A stretch of 64,000 nt of DNA from Streptomyces sp. NRRL B-24484 (GCF_000717715.1 NZ_JOAI01000001.1:124001-188000), one strand, 5' to 3'; counted from the stretch's first letter, positions 6,164 to 14,605 are shown. Notes: generated from the sequence alone by a model not told the origin. Translations and numbers: made by a program.

Positions 6164-8380
6164 TCAGCTGTCCGTCGAAACGGGACCCTCGGCGGACAGC
6201 TCGAACCACATCCGCTTGCCGGAGCCGCGGGGCTCCACGCCCCAGCCGTCGGCGAGCGCCTCGACCAGCATCAGTCCGCGGCCGGAGGAGGCCTGCTCGC
6301 CGGGCGTGCGGCGGGTCGGCCACAGGTCCGACTCGTCCTCGACCTCGACCCGCAGGCGGGCCCGGCCCTGGCCGGGCGCCTGGTAGAGCCGGGCGGTGAA
6401 CATCGCGTCCCGGTCGGTGTGCCGGATCGCGTTGGTGACCAGCTCGGAGGAGAGCAGTTCGGCGGTGTCGATGAGGTCCGGCACCTGCCAGCGTCTCAGC
6501 GCGTCCCGCAGTTCGCCGCGGAGCTCGGAGATCCGGGCGAGGTCGGCCTGGCCGATCCGGCGCCGCAGTTGCTGGGCGGCGCGGCCGCCGGAGGGGCCGT
6601 CCCAGCGGAGCAGCAGCAGCGCTATGTCGTCCTCGCGCTCGCTGGAGTCGGCGGCGCGGGCCGCGACCCGGTCGGCGAGCTCCTCCAGCGGTTCGCGGGC
6701 GGACTCGTCGCGGGCCGGCAGCGGTGTGGCGACCGCCTCGCAGAGCCGGTCGAAGCCGGTGTCGAGGTCCATGCCGCGGGCCTCGACCAGGCCGTCGGTG
6801 CAGAGCAGCACGGTCTCGCCGGGGTCGAGGCTGAACCGGGTGACCCGGTACTCCTCGTCGGGGTCGACGCCGAGCGGCAGGCCGCCGGCGACCGGCAGGA
6901 CGGAGGCCGAGCCGTCGGCCCGGCGGACCACCGGGTCGAGGTGGCCGGCCCGCACCGCGTAGACCACGCCGTAGTCGACATTGACCTCGGCGTAGGTGCA
7001 GGTGGCGAAGTGGTCGGTGTCCAGGTCGGCGAGGAAGCGGGAGGCGCGGGCCATCACCGCGGCGGGCGGGTGGCCCTCGGCGGCGTAGGCGCGCAGCGCG
7101 ATCCGGAGCTGGCCCATGATGCCGGCCGCGTGCACGTCGTGGCCCTGGACGTCGCCGATGACGAGGCCCACGTGGCCGCCGGGCAGCGGCACCACGTCGT
7201 ACCAGTCGCCGCCGATCTGCAGGCCGGAGCCGGCCGCGAGGTAGCGGACGGCGGTGGTGACGCCGGGCACCGAGGGCACGGCGCGCGGCAGCATGACCCG
7301 CTGCAGGCTGGCGGCGAGCTCGTGCTCGGCGTCGTGCAGCTGGGCGCGGGCCAGGGACTGCGCGACCAGGCCGCCGAGGGTGGAGAGCAGGGTGCGGTCG
7401 TCGGCGTCGAGCTCGCGGTCGTCGTCGAAGCTGACCACGCAGACGCCGATCGCCCGGCCGCTGACGACCAGCGGCAGGAAGGCCCAGGCGCTGCGGCCGG
7501 TGCCTTCGCCGAGCTGCTCCCAGGCCTCCGGGTAGCGCTCGCGGTACTCGTCGCGGTCGGCGATGAAGACCGGGGTGCGGGTGCGGACGGCGAAGGACAT
7601 CGGGTGGTCGGCGGCGAGCGGGGCGCGGTCGTGCCGGGCGATCAGCTCGCTGCGGTAGCCGCTGGCGCCGAGGATGGCGAGCCGGCCGGCCTCCAGGGAG
7701 GCGAGCGCCAGGCCGTCCGGCGGCAGGCCGGGCAGCGGCAGCTCGGTGAAGACCCGGGCGACGTCGCGGACGGTGACGGCCTCGGAGAGCGCGCGGGCGG
7801 CCTCCTTGATGAACCGGGAGCGCTCCTCGCGCAGCACGGCGAGCTCGCCGGCCTTCTCGCGCTTGTGCAGCTCGACGGTGGCGTCCCAGACGAAGCCGAC
7901 CATCCGGGAGGGGCGGCCGAAGGCGTCGGCGAGGACCCGGCCGCGGAAGCGCACGGCGTGCATCTCGCCACCGGGGTGGACGGTGCGGTAGTACGCGCCG
8001 CACTGGCCGAGCTCGGCGACGGCCCGCTCGACCCGGCGGCTGACGACGGGGGCGTCCTCGGGGTGCAGCAGGGCGAGGAAGGCGGCGGAGCTGCGGTCGA
8101 AGCGGTCCGGGTCGAGGCCCAGGATGTCGCAGGCCCGCTGGTCGCCCTCGAGGATGTCGCGGCGGATGTCCCAGTCGAACGAGCCGATGCCGTTGGCGGC
8201 CATCGCCGGTTCGAGCCAGTCCGGGGTGGAGTCGCCGCCGCGGCCGGACAGGCTGCGGCCGGTCGGGGGGACGGGCAGGCCGGCGGTCGCGGTGCGCAGC
8301 GCGTGGCCCGCGGCGGTGCGCACCGCCTGGGCCGGTGGGCTCCGGCGCGCGGGCCCCTGCGGCTCGGGCTCTGTCGCCAT
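6164..8380 (-). CDS. PAS-GAF-SpoIIE-type PP2C phosphatase with a C-terminal anti-sigma kinase domain
   Basis: A 738-residue cytoplasmic signalling protein. Order of domains: low-complexity N-terminus, a PAS domain (about 60-170, NGIGSFDWDIRRD), a GAF domain (about 180-345), a SpoIIE/RsbU PP2C-like serine phosphatase (about 350-570, with LQRVMLP, GGDWYDVVPL, IGDVQGHDVHAA, LCTDGLVEAR and EREDDIALL, which supply the metal-binding Asp residues), and a C-terminal HATPase_c_2 domain (about 600-735, ELLSSELVTNAIRHT and SSGRGLMLVEALADGWG). Such proteins dephosphorylate anti-anti-sigma factors, and the kinase-like domain can phosphorylate them or bind sigma factors. The start ATG at 8380 follows GGAGA. 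The next minus-strand gene upstream encodes a similar HATPase. The ligand sensed by PAS/GAF is unknown. Confidence 0.9.
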   Translation of the reverse strand: MATEPEPQGPARRSPPAQAVRTAAGHALRTATAGLPVPPTGRSLSGRGGDSTPDWLEPAMAANGIGSFDWDIRRDILEGDQRACDILGLDPDRFDRSSAAFLALLHPEDAPVVSRRVERAVAELGQCGAYYRTVHPGGEMHAVRFRGRVLADAFGRPSRMVGFVWDATVELHKREKAGELAVLREERSRFIKEAARALSEAVTVRDVARVFTELPLPGLPPDGLALASLEAGRLAILGASGYRSELIARHDRAPLAADHPMSFAVRTRTPVFIADRDEYRERYPEAWEQLGEGTGRSAWAFLPLVVSGRAIGVCVVSFDDDRELDADDRTLLSTLGGLVAQSLARAQLHDAEHELAASLQRVMLPRAVPSVPGVTTAVRYLAAGSGLQIGGDWYDVVPLPGGHVGLVIGDVQGHDVHAAGIMGQLRIALRAYAAEGHPPAAVMARASRFLADLDTDHFATCTYAEVNVDYGVVYAVRAGHLDPVVRRADGSASVLPVAGGLPLGVDPDEEYRVTRFSLDPGETVLLCTDGLVEARGMDLDTGFDRLCEAVATPLPARDESAREPLEELADRVAARAADSSEREDDIALLLLRWDGPSGGRAAQQLRRRIGQADLARISELRGELRDALRRWQVPDLIDTAELLSSELVTNAIRHTDRDAMFTARLYQAPGQGRARLRVEVEDESDLWPTRRTPGEQASSGRGLMLVEALADGWGVEPRGSGKRMWFELSAEGPVSTDS

Positions 8381-8613
8381 GTGTCTCCTGCCGCTGCAGG
8401 CCGTGCCGTCCGGGCGGACGGCACGGCCGTGTCGTGATCGGATCGCGTGTGCCGGCCGGTGGGCCAGGTCGGGAATCGGTTCTTCCCGCCGCGCATCGCG
8501 CACACATTCTCACTAGCCTGTCGTATGTTCGGCAAGGCGGCAATCCCGGAGCACCGTCCGGGTGTCGCAAAGGTGGGGCAAAGATGGGGCCGAGGTAACG
8601 GTTCGTATACGTT

Positions 8614-9231
8614 TCAGGACGGTCCGAGCTCGAACCAGGTGACCTTGCCGTCGCCGCGGAGCTGCACTCCCCAGTCGTCCGCCAGCGCCTCGACCAGCAG
8701 CAGTCCGCGGCCCGAGGTCGCGTACTCGCCGGGCGCCCGGCGGCCGGGCAGCCCGGGCGCGCCATCACGGACTTCGATCCGCAGCAGCCCCTCCGGGGTG
8801 AGCGCCGCGTCGAACACCGCGCCGGTCGGGGTGTGCACCAGTGCATTGGTGATCAGCTCGGAGGTAAGCAGCTCCGCGACGTCGGCGCGCTCCGGCGGCA
8901 GCCCCCAGCGGTCGAGCACGGCCCGCAGCCGGCGGCGGACGGCGCCCACGGCGCTCAGCTCGCCCGGCCCCAGGACGGCGTGCAGCCTGCGATGGAGCCC
9001 GCAGCCGGCCTCCCGGGGCGGGGCCGGGGCGTCGTCGGGCGCCGCCCTCGGCGGCGGCGGGCCGCCGGCCCGCACCGGCGCCCCCGCGGTCTCCGCACCG
9101 GATGCACCGGACGTCCGCGGCTCACCGGCGGCACCGCCGCCCCGGGCGGTGCGACCGCCGGATCCCGTGCGCCCGCCGCCCGGCCCGGCGACCGCCGGCC
9201 GCCGGTGCGGAAAACGTGGCTGACCGTCCAT
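8614..9231 (-). CDS. RsbW-like ATP-binding protein (anti-sigma factor type)
   Basis: A 205-residue protein whose first 75 residues are Pro/Gly/Ala-rich and disordered, followed by a HATPase_c_2 domain with the N-box ELLTSELITNALVHT and the G-box TSGRGLLLVEALADDWG. These match the C-terminal domain of the downstream phosphatase closely, so the two are local paralogues. RsbW-family proteins phosphorylate anti-anti-sigma proteins or bind sigma factors, and Streptomyces encodes dozens of them. The ATG at 9231 was chosen because a longer frame (to 9639) is antisense-like low-complexity sequence; the ribosome-binding site is a G-rich stretch only. No sigma factor gene is adjacent. Confidence 0.75.
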   Translation of the reverse strand: MDGQPRFPHRRPAVAGPGGGRTGSGGRTARGGGAAGEPRTSGASGAETAGAPVRAGGPPPPRAAPDDAPAPPREAGCGLHRRLHAVLGPGELSAVGAVRRRLRAVLDRWGLPPERADVAELLTSELITNALVHTPTGAVFDAALTPEGLLRIEVRDGAPGLPGRRAPGEYATSGRGLLLVEALADDWGVQLRGDGKVTWFELGPS

Positions 9232-9665
9232 CAAAACGCCCCCGCCCTGCTCAGGAACGCCCCACCGGTCCCCCTCCGAGGGCGTCCAGCCGTCGGAAGT
9301 CCTCATGCCCATTCCCAACGGCCCGCAACAGCCCGGTCCCGGCCATCCGGGGTGAAGCGGGGCTCGGGAGCGACCGTGTGATCCTCCGGACACGGTCGAA
9401 GAGGTTTGGCGGGGCGCACGGGGCCGCACCGAGCCCCGGCCGGGCGCCCCCGGCGCACGCCCGTCCGGCGGCCGGGGCCCCGCTCCGGTCGACGCCGGGG
9501 GCCGTCCGCGGCGCAGCCGGGGCGTCCCCGTCGCGCCGCCGTGCGGAGCACCACCGAGCGAGCAACGCTGGACACGGCGGCCGGGCCCGGGTTCAATGGG
9601 GCCCCGATGTTTGAACGCCGTTCTAACACCACCGACCACCCACCGGCACCCGCGAGCGAGGAACC
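9232..9665. other. Intergenic region upstream of the urease-like operon
   Basis: About 430 bp with no convincing gene. The only feature I can support is a palindrome at 9609-9628 just upstream of the fused urease gene. A short ATG frame at 9607 (22 codons, running into the ureAB start) has no ribosome-binding site and looks incidental. Confidence 0.5.
9609..9628. promoter_or_regulatory. Palindromic operator candidate before ureAB
   Basis: GTTTGAACGCCGTTCTAACA reads almost the same on both strands: GAACG and CGTTC arms with flanking TT and AA. It lies 38 bp before the GTG of the fused UreAB gene, where a repressor could block the operon promoter. The GAACG/CGTTC spacing is typical of TetR-family operators, but no cognate regulator is adjacent. 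Confidence 0.45.
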
Positions 9666-10376
9666 GTGCGACTGACCCCCACCGAACGGGACCGGCTGCT
9701 GATCTTCACAGCCGCCGAACTGGCCCGCGCCCGCCGCGCCCGCGGCGTGAAACTGAACGTGCCCGAGGCCACCGCGCTGATCGCCGACACCGTCTGCGAG
9801 GCGGCACGCGACGGCCGGCGGCTGGCCGAGGCCATCGAGGCCGGCCGCTCGGTGCTCTCCGCCGACGACGTGCTGCCCGGTGTGCCCGACGTGGTGACCG
9901 TGATCCAGGTGGAGGCGGTCTTCGACGACGGCACCCGGCTCGCCGTGGTCAACGACCCGTTCCGCGGTGCCGGCTCGCTCGGCGACGAGGCGCCCGGCGC
10001 GGCTCTGGCCGGGCCCGGCGACGGCTACGACCCGGTGGAGGAGACGGTCGTGCTGCCCGTCCACAACACCGCGGCGGTGCCGATCTCGGTCACCTCGCAC
10101 TTCCACTTCTTCGAGGCCAACCCGCGCCTCGCCTTCGACCGCGCCGCCGCCTACGGCACGCACCTGGCCGTGCCGGCCGGGTCCTCGGTGCGGTTCGACC
10201 CCGGGGCCACCGTCGAGGTCGGCCTCGTCCCGATCGGCGGCGAACGGGTCGCCATCGGCTTCGCCGGACTGGTCGACGGGCCGCTGGACGCGCCCGGCGC
10301 CAAGGAGGCCGCCCTGGAGAAGGCGCGCGCCACCGGCTACCTGACCAGCTTCGACGACGCGGAGGTCGAGTCGTGA
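9666..10376 (+). CDS. Fused urease gamma/beta-like subunit (UreAB)
   Basis: A 236-residue fusion of a urease gamma-like domain (about 1-100; LTPTERDRLLIFTAAELARARRARG, the usual UreA start) and a beta-like domain (about 125-230; HNTAAVPISVTSHFHFFEANP, RFDPGATVEV). In ordinary ureases these small subunits build the shell around UreC. Start is the GTG at 9666. Its stop overlaps the GTG of the UreC paralogue (GTGA), so the two are translationally coupled. The linker between domains carries extra acidic residues. No ureD, ureE, ureF or ureG is nearby. The domain architecture suggests a urease-type complex, but see the UreC entry for why the substrate may not be urea. Confidence 0.85.
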   Translation: MRLTPTERDRLLIFTAAELARARRARGVKLNVPEATALIADTVCEAARDGRRLAEAIEAGRSVLSADDVLPGVPDVVTVIQVEAVFDDGTRLAVVNDPFRGAGSLGDEAPGAALAGPGDGYDPVEETVVLPVHNTAAVPISVTSHFHFFEANPRLAFDRAAAYGTHLAVPAGSSVRFDPGATVEVGLVPIGGERVAIGFAGLVDGPLDAPGAKEAALEKARATGYLTSFDDAEVES

Positions 10377-12097
10377 CAGCCATCTCCCCCCACGACTACA
10401 TCTCCGTGCACGGCGCCCGCACGGGCGACCGGATCCGGCTCGGCGACAGCGGGCTGATCATCCGGGTCGAGTCGGACTCGCAGGAGCCGGGCAACGAGTT
10501 CCTGGCCGGATTCGGCAAGACCGCCCGGGACGGCCTGCACCTGAAGGCCACCTCGATCCGCGAGACCTGCGACGTGGTGATCAGCAACGTCGTCGTGATC
10601 GACGCCGTCCAGGGGATCCGCAAGACCTCGATCGGCATCCGGGACGGCCGGATCGTCTCGATCGGCCGGGCCGGCAACCCCGACACCATGGACGGGGTGG
10701 AGGTCGTCGTCTCGACCGGCACCACGATCGTCTCCGGCGAGGGCATGATCGCCACCGCCGGCGCCATCGACACCCATGTCCACCTGCTCTCGCCGCGGAT
10801 CATGGAGGCCTCGCTCGCCTCCGGCGTCACCACGATCATCGGCCAGGAGTTCGGCCCGGTCTGGGGCGTCGGTGTCAACTCCCCCTGGGCGCTGCGGCAC
10901 GCCTTCAACGCCTTCGACGCCTGGCCGGTCAACATCGGCTTCCTCGGCCGCGGCTCCTCCTCCGACCCGGCCCCGCTGATCGAGGCGCTCGCCGAGGGCG
11001 GTGCCTCCGGCTTCAAGGTGCACGAGGACATGGGCGCGCACACCCGCGCCCTGGACACCGCCCTGCGGGTCGCCGAGGAGTACGACGTCCAGGTCGCCCT
11101 GCACACCGACGGCCTGAACGAGTGCCTCTCCGTCGAGGACACCATCAGGGTGCTGGAGGGCCGGACGATCCACGCCTTCCACATCGAGGGCTGCGGCGGC
11201 GGACACGTCCCCAACGTGCTGAAGATGGCCGGCGTGGAGAACGTCATCGGCTCCTCCACCAACCCCACCCTGCCGTTCGGCCGGGACGCCCTCGGCGAGC
11301 ACTTCGGCATGATCGTCTCGGCGCACGACCTCAAGGTCGACCTGCCGGGCGACGCCGCGATGGCCCGCGACCGGATCCGGGCCGGCACGATGGGTGCCGA
11401 GGACGTGCTGCACGACCTCGGGGTCATCGGCATCACCTCCTCCGACGCCCAGGGCATGGGCCGGGCCGGCGAAACCGTACGCCGCACCTTCGCGATGGCC
11501 GGCAAGATGAAGGCCGAGCTCGGCCCGATGGACGGCGAGGGCTCGTACGGCACCACCGCCGGCGGCGACGACAACGAGCGGGTGCTGCGCTACATCGCCA
11601 AGCTCACCGTCAACCCGGCCATCGCACACGGCCTCTCGCACGAGGTGGGCTCGCTGGAGGTCGGCAAGCTCGCCGACATCGTGCTCTGGCGCGCCGACCA
11701 CTTCGGCGCCAAGCCGCAGCTGGTGCTCAAGGCCGGCTTCCCCGCGTACGGCGTGGTCGGCGACCCCAACGCGTCCACCGACCGCTGCGAACCGCTCGTG
11801 CTGGGGCCGCAGTTCGGCGCGCACGGTGCCACCGCCGCGGACATCTCGGTCGCCTTCGTCTCGCAGGCCGCCGCCGAGGCCTCCTACCTGGACGTCGCCG
11901 GCGACCAACTGCCCACCCGCAGGCGCCGGGTGGGTGTCCGAGGCACCCGCGGGATCGGCCCCAAGGACATGGTCCGAAACGCCCGCATCGGCCACGTCCA
12001 GGTGGAGGCCGCCACCGGCCTGGTCTCGCTGGACGGCGAACCGCTGCGCTCCGACCCCGCGGACAGCGTCTCGCTCAGCCGCCTCTACTTCCTCTGA
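10373..12097 (+). CDS. Urease alpha-subunit paralogue (UreC-like amidohydrolase)
   Basis: A 574-residue metal-dependent amidohydrolase with the UreC fold. All metal ligands of urease are present: His135 and His137 (DTHVH), the lysine that becomes carbamylated (Lys215 in GFKVHED), His217, His244 (ALHTDGLNE), His270 and Asp358 (TSSDAQGMGR). The mobile flap differs. Ureases carry MVCHHLD; here the aligned segment is IVSAHDLK, which keeps the catalytic His (His318) but replaces the flap Cys by Ala317 and the next His by Asp319. The substrate-pocket GGGTGP is also changed, to GQEFGP. Activation genes are absent locally. The downstream neighbour, 29 bp away, is agmatine deiminase. It could be a urease that relies on accessory proteins from another locus, or an enzyme for a substituted urea such as N-carbamoylputrescine. 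Confidence 0.85.
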   Translation: MTAISPHDYISVHGARTGDRIRLGDSGLIIRVESDSQEPGNEFLAGFGKTARDGLHLKATSIRETCDVVISNVVVIDAVQGIRKTSIGIRDGRIVSIGRAGNPDTMDGVEVVVSTGTTIVSGEGMIATAGAIDTHVHLLSPRIMEASLASGVTTIIGQEFGPVWGVGVNSPWALRHAFNAFDAWPVNIGFLGRGSSSDPAPLIEALAEGGASGFKVHEDMGAHTRALDTALRVAEEYDVQVALHTDGLNECLSVEDTIRVLEGRTIHAFHIEGCGGGHVPNVLKMAGVENVIGSSTNPTLPFGRDALGEHFGMIVSAHDLKVDLPGDAAMARDRIRAGTMGAEDVLHDLGVIGITSSDAQGMGRAGETVRRTFAMAGKMKAELGPMDGEGSYGTTAGGDDNERVLRYIAKLTVNPAIAHGLSHEVGSLEVGKLADIVLWRADHFGAKPQLVLKAGFPAYGVVGDPNASTDRCEPLVLGPQFGAHGATAADISVAFVSQAAAEASYLDVAGDQLPTRRRRVGVRGTRGIGPKDMVRNARIGHVQVEAATGLVSLDGEPLRSDPADSVSLSRLYFL

Positions 12098-12126
12098 CCC
12101 CCACCACTGCATAGGAACGCACCCTC

Positions 12127-13164
12127 ATGACCACTCCCGCCGAGCTCGGCTTCAGGATGCCCGCCGAATGGCACCCGCACGAGCGCACCTGGATGGCCTT
12201 CCCGACCGCCAACCCCACCTTCGACAGCCCCGAGCACCTGCACGCGGGCCGCGAGGCCTGGGCCGCCGTCGCCAACACGATCGTCCGGTACGAGCCGGTG
12301 ACCCTGGTGGTCAACACCGGCGAGACCGACGAGGCGCGCAAGTACGTCGCCCCCGAGGTGGAGATCGTGGAGCGGCCGCTCGACGACGCCTGGATGCGCG
12401 ACATCGGCCCGACCTTCCTGGTCGACGGCAGGGGCGCGGTGGCCGCGACGGACTGGATCTTCAACGGCTGGGGCGCGCAGTCCTGGGCCCGCTGGGGCAA
12501 CGACCAGGACATCGCCGAGCACATCACCGGGCTCACCGGCGTGCAGCGCTTCGCCTCCCGGCTGATCAACGAGGGCGGCGGCATCCACGTCGACGGCGAG
12601 GGCACCGTCCTGGTCACCGACACCGTGCAGCTTGGCGACGGCCGCAACTCCGACTGGACCCGCGAGGAGGTCGAGGCCGAGCTGCACGCCTTCCTCGGCA
12701 CCACCAAGGCGATCTGGCTGCCGCGCGGGCTCACCCGCGACTACGACGAGTTCGGCACCCGCGGGCACATCGACATCGTGGCCTCCTTCGTCCGCCCCGG
12801 CGTGGTCGTCGCGCACGTGCAGCCCGACCCGGCCCACCCGGACCACGAGGTCTGCCGGGAGCTGGTGGCGATCCTGCGCGCCTCCACCGACGCGCAGGGC
12901 CGGCCGCTCCAGGTGATCGAACTGCCCGCCCCCACCGTGCTGCTGGACGAGGAGGGCGAGCCGGTCGACTACTCGTACATCAACCACTACGTGGCGAACG
13001 GCGCCGTGGTGCTCTGCGCCTTCGACGACCCGCGCGACCAGGAGGCGGCGGCGATCCTCGCCGAGGCCTACCCGGGCCGCACGGTGGAGCTGGTCGACGC
13101 CCGCGAGATCTTCGCCAACGGCGGCGGCATCCACTGCATCACCCAGCAGCAGCCGCAGGGCTGA
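12127..13164 (+). CDS. aguA: Agmatine deiminase
   Basis: Hydrolyses agmatine to N-carbamoylputrescine and ammonia, a cytoplasmic step of arginine-derived putrescine synthesis or polyamine catabolism. The 345-residue sequence shows the family motifs in order: AEWHPHERTWMAFP at the N-terminus, WMRDIGP near 95, a GGGIHVDGEG segment near 140, GHID near 210 and, at the C-terminus, GGGIHCITQQ with the nucleophilic Cys337. Length is normal. It follows the UreC-like gene by 29 bp with an AGGAA ribosome-binding site, so the three genes form one operon that ends at a strong hairpin at 13185. The usual partner enzyme, N-carbamoylputrescine amidohydrolase (nitrilase family), is not next to it. Confidence 0.95.
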   Translation: MTTPAELGFRMPAEWHPHERTWMAFPTANPTFDSPEHLHAGREAWAAVANTIVRYEPVTLVVNTGETDEARKYVAPEVEIVERPLDDAWMRDIGPTFLVDGRGAVAATDWIFNGWGAQSWARWGNDQDIAEHITGLTGVQRFASRLINEGGGIHVDGEGTVLVTDTVQLGDGRNSDWTREEVEAELHAFLGTTKAIWLPRGLTRDYDEFGTRGHIDIVASFVRPGVVVAHVQPDPAHPDHEVCRELVAILRASTDAQGRPLQVIELPAPTVLLDEEGEPVDYSYINHYVANGAVVLCAFDDPRDQEAAAILAEAYPGRTVELVDAREIFANGGGIHCITQQQPQG

Positions 13165-13184
13165 CGAAGGGCCGGTTCCTGCGT

Positions 13185-13224
13185 CGGGGCCGGTGCGGTA
13201 CCGCAAGGTGCCGCACCGGCCCCG
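13185..13224. terminator. Strong hairpin terminator after aguA
   Basis: An 18-bp stem (one G-U pair) starting CGGGGCCGGTGCGGTACC closes on a GCAA tetraloop. There is no U-run, as is usual in streptomycetes. It sits between the convergent aguA and the small minus-strand gene at 13275 and can serve both. Confidence 0.85.
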
Positions 13225-13274
13225 GCGTTTCCGCACCCGGAGCGCGTCGACCGGACGGATTCACCCGAACGGAT

Positions 13275-13481
13275 TCAGCCGCCGGCGGCCCGGGTGAGGA
13301 CGGCGGTGACGGCGTCCAGGTAGTCGGACCAGCAGTCGCCGGTCGGCGGAGCGCCGGGCCCGCCGCCGTGGCAGCGGGCGCATCGGCCGCAGCGCCGGTA
13401 GCGCGGCACCTCGTCCGGCTCGGGCAGGGGTTCGCGGGACCCGCGGGGTGCGGGGTCGGGATCGGGGTTCGGCTTCAGCAC
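13275..13481 (-). CDS. Small cysteine-containing protein
   Basis: A 68-residue protein with a Pro/Asp-rich N-terminus, then a CGRCARC cluster near residue 31, a further Cys near 49 and a short helix. The cysteines could bind a metal ion. Its ATG at 13481 overlaps the end of the upstream small gene (stop at 13475-13477), so the pair is translationally coupled. I do not recognise a family. Similar small gene pairs opposite a GntR regulator are frequent in streptomycete chromosomes, sometimes as remnants of integrative elements, but there is no integrase or attachment site here. Confidence 0.6.
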   Translation of the reverse strand: MLKPNPDPDPAPRGSREPLPEPDEVPRYRRCGRCARCHGGGPGAPPTGDCWSDYLDAVTAVLTRAAGG

Positions 13482-13717
13482 GGGTCCTCCTGGACCTCGG
13501 CCCAGACCACGGTGCGACCGGAGCCGTCACTGGCGCCCCAGCGCGCCACGGACCTCAGGACCCGCAGCACGGCGGCCCACTGCTCGTCGGTGCACCGCTC
13601 CGGGATCGTCACGGTGATGCGGACAGCGCCAGGGGCTTTCCCGGTGGTCGTCGCGACCTCGCCGGTGGCCCGTTCGAGGGCTTCGCGCAGGACGTTCGCA
13701 CGCACGCAGACCTGCAC
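13475..13717 (-). CDS. Small protein divergent from the GntR regulator
   Basis: An 80-residue protein starting at GTG 13717 behind a GGAAGGGG ribosome-binding site. It reads as a mixed alpha/beta domain (ANVLREALERATGE, then RITVTIPE and WAAVLRVLRSVARWG). No family recognised. It is the first gene of a two-gene unit and is divergent from the GntR gene at 13814, sharing a 96-bp promoter region that contains TAGAC-type half-sites, so GntR control is likely. Confidence 0.65.
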   Translation of the reverse strand: MQVCVRANVLREALERATGEVATTTGKAPGAVRITVTIPERCTDEQWAAVLRVLRSVARWGASDGSGRTVVWAEVQEDPC

Positions 13718-13813
13718 CGCCCCTTCCCTAGTAACAGACTGGAACTGTACTAATAGACTAGTGGCCGGACGGATACTCTGTCACCTCGCCGTCACACAGT
13801 GAGAGGACACAGG
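13718..13813. promoter_or_regulatory. Divergent promoter region with GntR half-sites
   Basis: The AT-rich core (13728-13762) contains CTAGTAACAGACT and ACTAATAGACTAGT, which repeat an AGACT element in direct orientation and bracket the region with CTAGT/ACTAG inverted arms. A -10-like GATACT lies at 13772-13777 ahead of the GntR gene. HutC-type GntR proteins favour GT-N-TA-N-AC sites, so these are plausible autoregulatory operators. Confidence 0.5.
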
Positions 13814-14605
13814 ATGAGTCAGGACAGCTCGCCGCCCCCGTACCTCCGGGTGGCCGAGCGGCTCCGCCAGCGCATCCAGTCCGGCGACCTCGCACCCGGC
13901 GACGTCCTGCCCTCCCTCGCCGAGATCCGCACGGAGACCGGGTACTCCGGCACCGTGGGGCAGCGCGCCTACGCCGTGCTCGTCGACGAGGGCCTGGTCG
14001 TCGCGCGGCCCGGCCGCGGCCACTTCGTCCGCTCGCAGGAGGAGCGGCCGGTGCTGGTGCGCCGCCCGCGGGTCGCCGCCGGCTCCGGTTCGCCGACCGA
14101 GGCGCAGCTCACCGTCCAGGGCGTCCGGGCGAGTTGGGACAGCGAGTCGACGACCGCCCGGGCCGACGCACGGATCGCCGAGCGCCTCGGCATCACCGCG
14201 GGCGACCCGGTGATGCACACCGCCTACGTCTACCGCGCCGACGGCGAGCCGGTGCAACTGGCCGACTCCTGGGAGCCGATGGCCGTGACCGGCGGCACCC
14301 TGGTCGTGCTGCCGGAGGCCGGCCCGTACGCGGGCATCGGCGTCGCCGACCGGATGGCGCTGATCGGGATCGAGGTCGACACCCCGGTGGAGCGGGTCAC
14401 CGCGCGCGGCGCCTCCCGCGCCGAGGCGGCCCTGCTCGGCACCACGCCAGCGGCCCCGGTGCTGGCCGTCGAGCGCACCTACTACGACCGGGCCGCCGGC
14501 CGCGCCGTGGAGACGGCCGACATCGTGCTGCTCGGCAGCCGCTGGGCCGCCGAGTACGGCACCCGACCCACTCCCGCGGACGGGCCCGCCGACGCGCAGG
14601 GCTGA
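13814..14605 (+). CDS. GntR-family regulator, HutC subfamily
   Basis: A 263-residue DNA-binding repressor. The N-terminal winged helix-turn-helix (about 8-75) has [19 protein letters not shown] and the recognition region; the C-terminal UTRA effector domain (about 95-245) includes [24 protein letters not shown] and ends with a family-typical TADIVLLG strand. The ATG at 13814 follows GAGAGG and AGG; an in-frame start five codons earlier lacks a site. It is divergent from two small genes and probably represses them and itself. The effector is unknown. Confidence 0.9.
   Translation: MSQDSSPPPYLRVAERLRQRIQSGDLAPGDVLPSLAEIRTETGYSGTVGQRAYAVLVDEGLVVARPGRGHFVRSQEERPVLVRRPRVAAGSGSPTEAQLTVQGVRASWDSESTTARADARIAERLGITAGDPVMHTAYVYRADGEPVQLADSWEPMAVTGGTLVVLPEAGPYAGIGVADRMALIGIEVDTPVERVTARGASRAEAALLGTTPAAPVLAVERTYYDRAAGRAVETADIVLLGSRWAAEYGTRPTPADGPADAQG

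Noticed and set aside
6419..8437. Long plus-strand frame (672 codons) over the phosphatase gene
   Set aside because: Antisense of the PAS-GAF-SpoIIE gene; composition is Gly/Ala/Val/Glu-rich without motifs.
9607..9675. Short ORF upstream of ureAB (MFERRSNTT...)
   Set aside because: No ribosome-binding site, overlaps a likely operator and the ureAB start; no known leader peptide pattern.
13275..14605. Integrated mobile element at the GntR locus
   Set aside because: No integrase, replication or transfer gene, no attachment repeats and no change in base composition.
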